NCBI RefSeq assembly: GCF_028369105.1
Contig: NZ_JAQNDO010000001.1
Coordinates: forward strand, 620,001-684,000
DNA length: 64,000 nucleotides
Direction of reading: 5' to 3'
DNA from: Polyangium mundeleinium
GTDB lineage: Bacteria > Myxococcota_A > Polyangia > Polyangiales > Polyangiaceae
Numbering within the stretch: the first letter of the stretch is position 1; each line of letters starts with the position of its first letter. Below the pieces are notes generated by a model. The model ran no database searches. It saw only the letters and a list, made by a program, of their open reading frames with translations, and had not been told where the DNA came from. Positions 50,899-59,330 of the stretch are shown in pieces. A program made the position numbers and the translations under genes.

Positions 50899-52232
50899 CG
50901 AAGGTCGACGACAAGAGGGCCGCGCGGCGCGCGGAGATCGTGCGCGCGGACAAGCAGTACGTGTGGCATCCGTACACGCCGATGCAGCGGTACATCGACG
51001 AGGTCGATCCGCTGGTCGTCGAGCGTGCCGCGGGCGCGCGGTTCTTCGATGTCGACGGGCGGAGTTACCTCGACGCGAATTCGAGCTGGTGGGTCTCGAC
51101 GCTCGGGCACAACCACCCGCGGCTCGTGGCGGCGCTCGCGCGGCAGGCCGAGAAGCTCTGCCACGTGTCGCTCGCGGGCGTGACGCACGAGGGCGCGGCG
51201 AAGCTCGGCGAGGAGCTCGTGGCGATCGCACCGCCGGGGCTCACGAAGGTGTTCTTCAGCGACGACGGCTCGACGGCGGTGGAGGTCGCGCTGAAGCTCG
51301 CGGTGCAGATGTGGCACAACGAGGGGCGGCCCGCGCGGCGGAGGTTCGTGGCGCTCGACGGCGCGTTCCACGGCGAGACGATCGGCGCGGCGAGCCTCGG
51401 GGGCGTGGAGGTGTTTCGCAAGCCTTTCGCAGGCGTGCTCCTCGAGTGCATTCACGTACCGACGCCCGAGGGCGATGCGCCTTCGGACGCGGGCTACGCG
51501 CGGGCGTTCGAGGCCCTGGAGAAGCTGCTCGCCGAGGGGAGCGACACGATCGCGGCGGTGGTGCTGGAGCCGCTCGTGCAAGGCGCGACGGGGATGCGGA
51601 TGTACGACGCGGCGTACCTGCGGCATGCGCGCGCGCTCTGCGATCGCTACGACGTGCTGCTCGTGATCGACGAGGTGTTCACGGGCTACGGGCGCACGGG
51701 ATCGATGTGGGCGTGCGAGCGCGCGGGCATCACGCCCGATCTGATGTGCTGCGCGAAAGGGTTCTCCGGCGGCATGTTCCCGATGGCGGCGACGCTCGCG
51801 ACGCGGCGGGTCTTCGACGCGTTCCTCGGGGCGCCGGAGCGCGCCTTCTATTACGGCCATTCCTTCTGCGGAAACCCGCTCGGCGCGGCCATCGCGCGCG
51901 AGGTGCTCGCGATCTTCCGCGAGGAGGAGATCCTCGCGAAGGCCCAGCCGAAGGCCGCGCGGATCGCGAAGGTGTTCGCTTCGATGGGTGAGATCCCGGG
52001 CGTGTCGCGGGCGCGATCGCTCGGGATGATCGGCGCGCTCGATCTGTCGAAGGGCGCGGGATACCTCAGTGAGCTCGGCTGGCGGGTGTATGCGGAGGCG
52101 CGGAGGCGCGGCGCGTATCTGCGGCCGCTCGGCGACGTGGTGTACGTGGCGCCGCCGCTCACGATCACGGACGACGATCTCGAGACGCTCCTGGGGATCG
52201 TCGAGGAGAGCGTGCGGGCGGCGTTGCGTTAG
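50895..52232 (+). CDS. bioA: Adenosylmethionine-8-amino-7-oxononanoate aminotransferase
   Basis: A 445-aa class III PLP aminotransferase making 7,8-diaminopelargonic acid in biotin synthesis, with SAM as amino donor. Diagnostic signs are VWHPYTPMQ near the start (typical of BioA), VIDEVFTGYGRTG (Asp259 binds PLP) and Lys288 in CCAKGFSGGM as the Schiff base. GTG 50895 with GGGAGGA overlaps the kinase stop. Other bio genes and BirA sites are absent here. Convergent with the MYXO-CTERM gene, with stop codons overlapping (TTAG). Confidence 0.94.
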   Translation: MTKVDDKRAARRAEIVRADKQYVWHPYTPMQRYIDEVDPLVVERAAGARFFDVDGRSYLDANSSWWVSTLGHNHPRLVAALARQAEKLCHVSLAGVTHEGAAKLGEELVAIAPPGLTKVFFSDDGSTAVEVALKLAVQMWHNEGRPARRRFVALDGAFHGETIGAASLGGVEVFRKPFAGVLLECIHVPTPEGDAPSDAGYARAFEALEKLLAEGSDTIAAVVLEPLVQGATGMRMYDAAYLRHARALCDRYDVLLVIDEVFTGYGRTGSMWACERAGITPDLMCCAKGFSGGMFPMAATLATRRVFDAFLGAPERAFYYGHSFCGNPLGAAIAREVLAIFREEEILAKAQPKAARIAKVFASMGEIPGVSRARSLGMIGALDLSKGAGYLSELGWRVYAEARRRGAYLRPLGDVVYVAPPLTITDDDLETLLGIVEESVRAALR

Positions 52233-53572
52233 CGCGTCTTCGCGGCGGGCGCGCGGCGATCTCTTCGGCGGCGCAAGCGTAAGACGAGCGCCGAGAGGCC
52301 GGCCAGGACCGTGGCGCCGGACGCGCCGGACGCGCTTCCCAGGCCGCAGTCACATCCGCCTGCCGCTTCCAGGTCCCGCGGCGGGCCACCGCCGCTGCCG
52401 CTGCCCGATCCGCTGCCCGGGCCGATGCCGCCGCACGCGGTCGGCTCGATCCCGAGCGTGGCCGCGATGCCGGGCCAGCTCATCACACACATGGCCGGCG
52501 TCGTCGCGCCCTCGCCGCATTCGAGCGGGCAGATGTCGGGCAGGTTGTAGATGTTCTCGAACGTCTTGCCCTCGTCCTTCGAGAAGCCGACGGTGAAGCC
52601 GTCGACGAACTGGTTGCCGCACGCGTACATGCCTGCGGTCGTCCACGTGAGGCAGCGCGTGTAGAGGTCGCTGACCTTCTCGAACGCGAGGTCGGCCGTG
52701 TTCGCGATCTGGATGCCGTCCTTCGGGCCGCCGATCGCGATACGCGTGCCGTCGGGCGAGAGCGCGAAGCCGAGCAGATCGTCCGCGGCCGTGAAGGCCT
52801 CGGTGAACGTGGCGCCGGCGTCGTCGCTGACGAGGAGCTTGTCGACGGGATCGCCGCTCAGGCGCAGGTAGACACGGTCGGGGTTTTGCGGGTCGATCGC
52901 GGCGAGGAAGGGGACGAAGCTCGCGTAGGCCGCGTCGAGGTAGGTGCGCGTCCACGTGACGCCGCGATCGTCGGAGCGCTCGATCGCAGGCGCGAACGAT
53001 TTGCCAACGATGCCGCTCGCGTAGAGGCGCTGCGGGTTCGAAGGCGTGACGTCGACCGTGAGGGCGATGAAGTCGCTGAGGATCGGCTTTCCGGCCTGCG
53101 TCCAGGTGGCGCCGTTGTCGGCCGTCTCGGCGACGATCACGTGGAAGCCGTCGGTGCCCTTGCCCGTGGACGTGATGGCGACGCCGCGCGAGGGGTCGTC
53201 CCGGTGGACGGAGACGTCGATGACGTACTCGTCTTTCAAGGGGGCCTCGACGAAGCCCCAAGCGCAGCCGCGATCGTGGCTCACGCTGAGGCCCTCGAAG
53301 ACGCCGGCGAGGATCGTGCCGTCCGCGAGCACGCCGATGGCCGGATCCTGCGTGCCGCCGTACCCGACCGCGCCCTCGCAGATCCACGACCACGAGCTGC
53401 CCCCGTTCGAGGTCTCGAGGATGCCGTACGTCGTGCGGAGGACGATGTGTGCAGGATCCTTGGGATCCACGACGAGCTGGTCGGCGATGGGGAAGCGGCC
53501 GTTCGCGTGGGCCGCGGTGGGGGCGAGGAGCGAGGCGGCCGCGATCGCCGCGGCGAAGGGGAAGAAGCGCAT
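52229..53572 (-). CDS. Sialidase/VPS10-like beta-propeller surface protein with MYXO-CTERM-like tail
   Basis: A 447-aa exported protein. A signal peptide (1-23, HANG) is followed by repeated Asp-box-like blades (TSNGGSSWSW, ETADNGATWTQ, SDDRGVTWTR, SDDAGATFTEA, SKDEGKTFENI), the S/T-x-D-x-G-x-T-W pattern of sialidase- and sortilin-type propellers. Then come a Gly/Ser linker, GGCDCG and a membrane helix followed by RLRRRR, a MYXO-CTERM-like sorting signal. It probably sits on the cell surface after T2SS export. Convergent with bioA. Confidence 0.87.
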   Translation of the reverse strand: MRFFPFAAAIAAASLLAPTAAHANGRFPIADQLVVDPKDPAHIVLRTTYGILETSNGGSSWSWICEGAVGYGGTQDPAIGVLADGTILAGVFEGLSVSHDRGCAWGFVEAPLKDEYVIDVSVHRDDPSRGVAITSTGKGTDGFHVIVAETADNGATWTQAGKPILSDFIALTVDVTPSNPQRLYASGIVGKSFAPAIERSDDRGVTWTRTYLDAAYASFVPFLAAIDPQNPDRVYLRLSGDPVDKLLVSDDAGATFTEAFTAADDLLGFALSPDGTRIAIGGPKDGIQIANTADLAFEKVSDLYTRCLTWTTAGMYACGNQFVDGFTVGFSKDEGKTFENIYNLPDICPLECGEGATTPAMCVMSWPGIAATLGIEPTACGGIGPGSGSGSGSGGGPPRDLEAAGGCDCGLGSASGASGATVLAGLSALVLRLRRRRDRRAPAAKTR

Positions 53573-53580
53573 GGCTGATC

Positions 53581-55599
53581 CTAGCGCGTGGACATGCGCT
53601 CGGCGGCAGCGGCGTCTTCGTGTCCGAGGCGTACGTCGCGCAGCTCGGCGCCGAGCAGCTCGATCGCGGCCGTGACGAGGGGATGATCGGCGATGGCGCG
53701 GCGCGCGTTGTCGAGGCGGGCGCGTCGGTCGGCGCCGTCGATCTGCGCGACCGTGACGGCGCCGCTCTGCGGGCGGAGTGTCTCGAACGTGACGTCGGGC
53801 TTGCCGCCGAAATGCGCGGCGAGGGCGGCGCGGATGCCCTCCTTGGCGACGGGCTCCTGCGCTTGCTTGCCGAGGAACGAGTTGTCCTCGAAGCCGAGCA
53901 CGATGCCGTCGGGGCCGATGCGGAGCAGCGCGGCATGTTCGAGCACGGAGGCGAGCGGCGCGCGCTTGGCGCGGACGAGCTCGATCACGGCGCGAAACGT
54001 GGCGAGGTCGGGGGCGCTCGGGGCCGCCATGCGGCCGGCGCCGTTGGGGGGGGCCGCGCCGTTCGTGTAGGGGGCGCCGTTTGTGTAGGCGGCGCCGTTG
54101 GCCGGAGGCGGTCGGGAAGACGCCGGAGCCACCCGTGAAGGCGTCGGAGGGACCTGTGAAGACGCCGGAGCGGCTTGTGAAGACGCTGGAGCCACCCGTG
54201 AAGGCGTCGGAGGGACCTGTGAAAACGCCGGAGCGGCTTGTGAAAACGCCGGAGCCACCCGTGAAGGCGCCGGAGAGGCTTGGGAACCTGGTGGAGGCAC
54301 CGGGGAAGACGCCGATGGGGCCGGTGAAGACGACGAAGCCTCGGAGGCGGACGCCCGACGCTGGCCGGGAGGCGCGCCGCCGCCTTGCATGGGCCGTCCC
54401 TGCCCGGCGCCGCCCGAGGGGCCCGGCGCGCCGCCGCCTCCCCCGAGCAAGCGGCGCTCCATGTCCCCGATCCGCCGCAAGAGCTCGTCCACCGGCATGA
54501 GCGGCGGCCGGCGCGAGAGGCGCACGAGCGTCATCTCCAGCGCCGCGCGAGGCTGGCCGCTCCGGGTGATGTCGTCGTAGGAACGCGAGAACCCCTGATG
54601 CAAGCGCGCGAGGTCGTCCGCGTCCGCGCGCGCCGCCAGGGTCTTGACGTCGGCGAGTTCGCTGTCGGCGAGGTCAAGCAGGCCCGTCGGATCCGCGGAG
54701 ACCTTGGCGACCACGAGGTCGCGCAAATGCGCGAGGAAGTCCCGCGCGACGTGCGGGAGATCGTAGCCCTGATGCGCGAGGTCGGAGACCGTGCGCAGGC
54801 ACGCCTCGGCGTCGCCGTCGACGAGCGCGGCTGCGAGGCCGTGGAGGACCGAGCGATCCGCGACGCCGAGGACCCGCGCGACGCCCTCGGCCGTGAGCTT
54901 GTCGCCGTCGACGCCGACCCACGCGAGGACCTGATCGAGCAGGCTCATCGCGTCGCGCATGCTGCCCGCCGCCTCGCGGGCGATGATGGAGAGCGCGGCG
55001 TCCTCGAACGCGACGCCCTCCTGGTCGAGGACGAAGCGCAGGCGCGCCGTGATCGAGAGCGCGCTGATGAGCTTGAAGTCGTAGCGCTGGCAGCGGCTCA
55101 GGATCGTGACCGGGATCTTGTGGACCTCGGTCGTCGCGAAGATGAACTTCACGTGCGGCGGCGGCTCCTCGAGCGTCTTGAGGAACGCGTTCCACGCGTT
55201 GTTCGAGAGCATGTGGACCTCGTCCACGATGAAGATCTTGAACCGGTCGCGCGAAGGCCGGTACGGAAGGCTCTCCTGGAGCTTGCGGACGTCGTCGACG
55301 CCCGTGTAGCTCGCGCCGTCGATCTCCTGGACGTCGACGTCGCTGCCGACGGTGATCTCCTTGCAAGGAGCACACTCCTGGCAGGGCTTCGACGTCGGAC
55401 CCTTCACGCAGTTGAGCGATTTCGCGAGGATACGCGCGCTCGTCGTCTTGCCGACGCCGCGGACGCCCGTGAACAAGAAGGCATGCGCGACGCGGTTCTT
55501 GGCGATCGCGTTCTCGAGCGTGGTCGAGACGTGCCCCTGACCGACGAGGTCCTCGAACGACTGCGGTCGGTACTTGCGCGCGAGGACGACGTAGCTCAT
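53581..55599 (-). CDS. dnaX: DNA polymerase III subunit gamma/tau
   Basis: A 672-aa clamp-loader ATPase. The AAA+ domain (about 1-240) has Walker A GVRGVGKT (45-52), a zinc site C64, C73, C76, C79, and FIVDEVHMLS as Walker B region. Domains II and III run to about 370. The rest is a Pro/Ala/Ser-rich linker with 63-bp DNA repeats (SRVAPASSQAAPASSQVPPTP units), then a conserved tau-like C-terminal domain that contacts the polymerase. No slippery A-run frameshift site is obvious. Divergent from ybaB, a typical arrangement. Confidence 0.96.
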   Translation of the reverse strand: MSYVVLARKYRPQSFEDLVGQGHVSTTLENAIAKNRVAHAFLFTGVRGVGKTTSARILAKSLNCVKGPTSKPCQECAPCKEITVGSDVDVQEIDGASYTGVDDVRKLQESLPYRPSRDRFKIFIVDEVHMLSNNAWNAFLKTLEEPPPHVKFIFATTEVHKIPVTILSRCQRYDFKLISALSITARLRFVLDQEGVAFEDAALSIIAREAAGSMRDAMSLLDQVLAWVGVDGDKLTAEGVARVLGVADRSVLHGLAAALVDGDAEACLRTVSDLAHQGYDLPHVARDFLAHLRDLVVAKVSADPTGLLDLADSELADVKTLAARADADDLARLHQGFSRSYDDITRSGQPRAALEMTLVRLSRRPPLMPVDELLRRIGDMERRLLGGGGGAPGPSGGAGQGRPMQGGGAPPGQRRASASEASSSSPAPSASSPVPPPGSQASPAPSRVAPAFSQAAPAFSQVPPTPSRVAPASSQAAPASSQVPPTPSRVAPASSRPPPANGAAYTNGAPYTNGAAPPNGAGRMAAPSAPDLATFRAVIELVRAKRAPLASVLEHAALLRIGPDGIVLGFEDNSFLGKQAQEPVAKEGIRAALAAHFGGKPDVTFETLRPQSGAVTVAQIDGADRRARLDNARRAIADHPLVTAAIELLGAELRDVRLGHEDAAAAERMSTR
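54128..54270 (-). repeat. 63-bp tandem repeat in the dnaX linker
   Basis: Units begin at 54128, 54191 and 54254 with an exact 63-bp period (about 2.3 copies, few differences). Each encodes 21 Pro/Ala/Ser-rich residues in frame, so copy number could change without breaking the gene. Confidence 0.85.
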
Positions 55600-55747
55600 C
55601 GCCGCCTCGACGTAGCAGAAAGGCGCGCTGGCGTCTTGCGACGCAGCCGGACCGCCACGGCGGGCGCGCCGAGCGAGCGAAGAGGCGCGCGCGGGCGTTC
55701 GTCCGGCCTTGCAGCCCAGCCAACTTCACGGCATACACGCTCCTCCC

Positions 55748-56071
55748 ATGCAATTTCGCGGTGGAATGAACGAGCTGGTCCGCCAAGCGGCCCGGATGCA
55801 GCGCAAAATCGACGAGGCGAAAGCCAAGATCAAGGACCACGAGATCTCGGCGACCGCCGCGTCGGACAAGGTCTCGGTCACCGTGACCTGCGAAGGCAAG
55901 GTCCGGAAGATCGCGATCGATCCGGACTTCCTCGCCGCCGAAGGCCTGGAGATGGCCCTCGACGCGGTGGCGGTCGCGGCAAACGCGGCGCTCGAGCAGG
56001 CCGACAAGCACGTCGAAGCCGAGATCGCCAAGGTCACGGGCGGCGTGAAGATCCCGGGAATGCACACGTAG
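55748..56071 (+). CDS. ybaB: YbaB/EbfC nucleoid-associated protein
   Basis: A 107-aa DNA-binding protein of the YbaB/EbfC family. It has N-terminal helix FRGGMNELVRQAARMQRKIDEAK and a beta region with SVTVTCEGKVRKIAIDPDFL. C-terminal helices follow. Normal length. It sits between divergent dnaX and recR, the classical dnaX-ybaB-recR neighbourhood. An upstream ATG at 55709 is open, but 55748 gives the family-like start. The stop TAG shares a base with the recR start. Confidence 0.93.
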   Translation: MQFRGGMNELVRQAARMQRKIDEAKAKIKDHEISATAASDKVSVTVTCEGKVRKIAIDPDFLAAEGLEMALDAVAVAANAALEQADKHVEAEIAKVTGGVKIPGMHT

Positions 56072-56742
56072 TGGCCACGCGGAGCCCCACCTCCTACGTC
56101 ACGCGCAGCTCTTCCCTACCCGAACGCCTCACGCGCGTCGCGCACCTGTTCGCGCGGCTGCCAGGCGTCGGTGAGAAGACCGCGCAACGCTTCGCGCTGT
56201 TCCTGGCGACAGCGGACGAGGAGGTCGCGCACGATCTCGGCACCGAGCTCGCCGTGCTGCGCGATCACGTGAGGCCCTGCGAGCGCTGCGGAAACATCGC
56301 CGAGGTCGCCGAAGGCGCGCAGCCGGGCGAGCTCGTGCGTTGCGCGATCTGCCGGGACGAGCGGCGCGACAGGGCGCTGCTCTGCGTGGTCGCGCGGGTG
56401 CAAGACCTGCTCGCCATCGAGCGGAGCGGGGTGATGCGCGGGAAGTATTTCGTGCTCGGAAGGCTGCTCTCGCCGCTCGACGGGATCTCGGCCGAGGATC
56501 TGCCGCTCGAGGGGCTGAAGCGCATCGTGACGGACGCCGAGGCGCCGGTGAGCGAGGTGCTCGTGGCGACGCCGCCGTCGGTGGACGGCGAGGCGACGGC
56601 GCTGCTCGTGGCGCGCGAGATGGCCGCGCTCGGCGCGCGCGTGACCCGCATCGCGAGCGGCGTGCCCCACGGCGGTGACCTCGAGTTCGCCGATCAAGTC
56701 ACGCTCGGCCGCGCCATCGAAGGCCGGAAGAGCTTCGGCTGA
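56071..56742 (+). CDS. recR: Recombination protein RecR
   Basis: A 223-aa RecFOR pathway protein that loads RecA onto gapped DNA. The order is HhH helices (LPGVGEKTAQRFALFL), a C4 zinc finger (CERCGNI then CAICRDE), a Toprim domain (LLCVVARVQDLLAIERSG) and a Walker-like C-terminal part. GTG 56071 overlaps the ybaB TAG (TAGTG), implying coupled translation. The first 15 residues (SPTSYVTRSSSLPE) are slightly long. Confidence 0.95.
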   Translation: MATRSPTSYVTRSSSLPERLTRVAHLFARLPGVGEKTAQRFALFLATADEEVAHDLGTELAVLRDHVRPCERCGNIAEVAEGAQPGELVRCAICRDERRDRALLCVVARVQDLLAIERSGVMRGKYFVLGRLLSPLDGISAEDLPLEGLKRIVTDAEAPVSEVLVATPPSVDGEATALLVAREMAALGARVTRIASGVPHGGDLEFADQVTLGRAIEGRKSFG

Positions 56743-56758
56743 ACGGAGGGTACGAGAG

Positions 56759-57139
56759 ATGCCGAAAACCATCATTTCCACGACCGAGGCCCCCGCCGCG
56801 ATCGGCCCCTATTCGCAGGCCACGCGCGCCGGGAACCTCGTCTTCTGCAGTGGCCAGATCCCCATCGACCCGAAGACGGGTGAGCTCGTCGCGGGCGGGA
56901 TCGAGGCACAGACGAAGCAAGCGCTCGCGAACCTCAGCGAGGTGCTCCGCGCCGCCGGCGCGTCCTGGCCCGACGTCGTGCGGACGACGATCTGGCTCGT
57001 CGATCTCGGCGATTTCGCGGTCGTCAACCGGATTTACGGAGAAGTCGTGGGCGCCGAGCCGCCCGCACGCGTGACCATTCAAGTGTCGGCGCTGCCGAAG
57101 GGCGCCGCCGTCGAAATCGATGCGATTGCCCATGTTTGA
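56759..57139 (+). CDS. ridA: RidA-family reactive intermediate deaminase
   Basis: A 126-aa RidA/YjgF protein that hydrolyses reactive enamine/imine intermediates. Features are TEAPAAIGPYSQATRAGNLVFCSGQIP, the Arg in EPPARVTIQVSALP that binds the substrate carboxylate, and Glu in AVEIDAIAHV. ATG 56759 follows GGAGGG. Part of the recR transcript by spacing. Confidence 0.94.
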   Translation: MPKTIISTTEAPAAIGPYSQATRAGNLVFCSGQIPIDPKTGELVAGGIEAQTKQALANLSEVLRAAGASWPDVVRTTIWLVDLGDFAVVNRIYGEVVGAEPPARVTIQVSALPKGAAVEIDAIAHV

Positions 57140-57175
57140 CGCCTGGGCAAAGTCAATCCCCAGGGGAGCCTCGAA

Positions 57176-59266
57176 ATGACCACCAAGGACGATAGCGACA
57201 ACCCGGAAAAGAAGACGCGCAGGATCGTCCGCTCGGCGAGCACGCGGCGCGAGGGCGAGCCCGGGGGCGAGAACCCGGCGGAAGGAAAGCCCACGCAAGA
57301 GGCCGGGGAGGCGAAGACGGAGCCGGCCGCAGGTGAAGGCGCCGCGGCGCCCGCGCCGAAGCCCGCGAGCGGCCCCGGCGGAAGGCCGGAAGGCGTGCGC
57401 CGGATCGACATGCGTGGGCCCCGCCCGCCGGCCGGTACCCCAAGGCCGAGCAGCGGCAGGCCGCCGCCCCGCGGCCCCCGCAGGGACCACGGCGGCGATT
57501 TCGTTCCGCGTCAGGAAGAAGGGATGCGCCCGCGCCCCGGCCCGGGTGCCGCGCGCTCGGCGATGGGCCCGGGCCCCGGCCCGCGTCCGCCCCGCCCGGC
57601 CGGCCCGCCCGGGGAAGGTCAGGCCCGCACCGAAGGCGGTGAGAGGCCGCCGCGCTTCGATCGAGGCCCGCGCCCGGATCGTGGGCCGAGGCCGGACCGG
57701 GGTCCGCGTCCGGATCGTGGACCGAGGCCGGATCGTGGGCCGAGGCCGGATCGTGGGCCGCGTCCCGAGGGTGCAGGTCCGCGTCGTGATCGTCCGCAAG
57801 CCGCCGCGCCGAGCGCCGCCGGACCGGCCGCCGCAGGGGAGGCCCAGGCGAAGCCGGCCGTCGCCGCGAGGCCGGCCGCGCCGCCCGCGAAGCCGGCCGC
57901 GCCCGCGCCCGTCGCGAAGCCGGTCGCGCCGAAGCCGAACATCGTGACGATCATCGCGCCGCCCCCGAAGGCGAGCGGTGGCGTGAAGGCTGGCGCGCCG
58001 AAGCCGGCCCTGACGGCGAAGGAAGCCCTCGCCGCGAAGGCGAAGGCCGCGCAGGCGAAGGGCAAAGCCCCGGCGCAGCCCGCGAAGGCGGAAGGCGCCG
58101 CGGAGGCCCCGGCGGCCGCAGCAGCCCCGGCGTTCGAGGCGGCCGATCTGTCGGCCGGCTGGGACACGGCCGCGGAGGCCGCGCGCAAGGCAGGCGACCA
58201 CAGCGCGGCCCTCGTGGACGCGTGGCTCGCGGCCTCGAACGTGGAGGCGATCGTAGCGGTGGCCGACGCGGACGAAGCGCCGGGCGTCGCGCGCAAGGCC
58301 GCGCGTCGAGCGCTCAACATCCTGAAGTCGCGCGGGACGGCGATCCCGACGCGGCCGCGGGTGGCGCGCGTGGACACGCGGGCCGAGGCGACGCTCGAAG
58401 CGACGTTCCTGCCGCCCGACGGAAGCGGGACGTCGGCCATCTCGATCACGAGCCGCGACGCGAGCGGTCGTTACCACCTGGCCGAGGTGATCGTGAGGGA
58501 TCCGATCGGCATCCTGAACGCGGGCAGCGCCTGGATGAGCGGCTCGCAGCTCAAGGAAGGTCGGAACCGCGCGCTCGAAGGGCTCGGCGTGTCGCCTGCG
58601 CCCGTGCCGCTGGAGTGGGCGCGTCATCGGATCGCCACGGCCCGCAAGCAGAACGCGACGTCGGGGCAGATCGTGCCGCTCGGGTTCGAAGGCTGCCGCG
58701 AGCTCGTGGAGCCCTGTCCCGAGGCCGAGCCGGCGCACCCGCTGGCCGATCTCGAAGCCGAGATCACGAGCGACGTTGCCTGGGCGCGCGCGCCCGGGTC
58801 GGCGACGTTGCACGAGGAGCCGGAGTTCCGGTCGTGGCTGCCCGATCGCGGGAGCCTGGAGGATCTGCTCCAGCGGCTCGGCCAGCGGCTCGGGCCGGAG
58901 GGCGTGCGGGATCCGCAAGCCGTGAACGCGGCGCTGACCGAGGAGATCGCGGCCGCGACGGATCGCTTCTTCTCGCCGGAGGCGCGCGCGATCGTCGCGA
59001 CGCGGATGAAGGACGCGGCGATCTCGGTGCGCGCGCGGAAGGGCAACGACCGCGCGACGGACGTGCTCGCGGTGGCGCGCGCAGTGAAGGAGGCGGGGCT
59101 CATCACGTCGCCGCCGAACGAGATCCCGTTCCTGCTGGGCTTCTTCCAGAAGGGGATCAGCGTGCTCGCGCATCAGGGCGGCGGTTCGCTCCGCATCCCG
59201 GTGGCGCCGCTCGGGCCGCAGGCGGCTCCGCAGGCTTCCGCTCCTGCGGAGGAAGCTTCGACCTGA
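57176..59266 (+). CDS. Repeat-rich protein with disordered RG-rich N-half and a conserved C-terminal half
   Basis: A 696-aa protein. The N-terminal half (about 1-330) is Pro/Gly/Arg/Ala-rich and probably disordered, with an array of PDRGPR hexapeptides (57656-57763, residues 161-196) resembling RGG-type RNA-binding regions. Ala/Lys/Pro repeats follow. The C-terminal half (about 330-690) is folded and helical with some beta (TRAEATLEATFLPPDGSGTSAISITSRDASGRYHLAEVIVRDPIGI; EIAAATDRFFSPEARAIVATRMKD). I do not recognise it. It lies 36 bp after ridA, likely same transcript. A terminator follows. RNA or nucleoid binding is inference from composition. Confidence 0.8.
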   Translation: MTTKDDSDNPEKKTRRIVRSASTRREGEPGGENPAEGKPTQEAGEAKTEPAAGEGAAAPAPKPASGPGGRPEGVRRIDMRGPRPPAGTPRPSSGRPPPRGPRRDHGGDFVPRQEEGMRPRPGPGAARSAMGPGPGPRPPRPAGPPGEGQARTEGGERPPRFDRGPRPDRGPRPDRGPRPDRGPRPDRGPRPDRGPRPEGAGPRRDRPQAAAPSAAGPAAAGEAQAKPAVAARPAAPPAKPAAPAPVAKPVAPKPNIVTIIAPPPKASGGVKAGAPKPALTAKEALAAKAKAAQAKGKAPAQPAKAEGAAEAPAAAAAPAFEAADLSAGWDTAAEAARKAGDHSAALVDAWLAASNVEAIVAVADADEAPGVARKAARRALNILKSRGTAIPTRPRVARVDTRAEATLEATFLPPDGSGTSAISITSRDASGRYHLAEVIVRDPIGILNAGSAWMSGSQLKEGRNRALEGLGVSPAPVPLEWARHRIATARKQNATSGQIVPLGFEGCRELVEPCPEAEPAHPLADLEAEITSDVAWARAPGSATLHEEPEFRSWLPDRGSLEDLLQRLGQRLGPEGVRDPQAVNAALTEEIAAATDRFFSPEARAIVATRMKDAAISVRARKGNDRATDVLAVARAVKEAGLITSPPNEIPFLLGFFQKGISVLAHQGGGSLRIPVAPLGPQAAPQASAPAEEAST
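57656..57763 (+). repeat. 18-bp tandem repeat encoding PDRGPR
   Basis: Six in-frame units (FDRGPR then five PDRGPR) with mostly identical 18-bp DNA. It forms the basic, disordered part of the preceding protein, a likely site of length variation. Confidence 0.85.
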
Positions 59267-59289
59267 TCGCCTGACCTCACCCCCCTGTT

Positions 59290-59315
59290 CCCCCTCTCCA
59301 CTCATGGAGAGGGGG
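59290..59315. terminator. Hairpin terminator between convergent genes
   Basis: A perfect 11-bp stem CCCCCTCTCCA with loop CTCA and its complement, in a 64-bp gap between two convergent genes. G/C-rich stem without a strong U-run; it could serve both transcripts. Confidence 0.65.
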
Positions 59316-59330
59316 GAAGGAAGAAGAGGT

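Noticed and set aside
53581-55599. Programmed frameshift in dnaX for a short gamma form
   Set aside because: No A-AAA-AAG-type slippery run or downstream structure was found in the frame.
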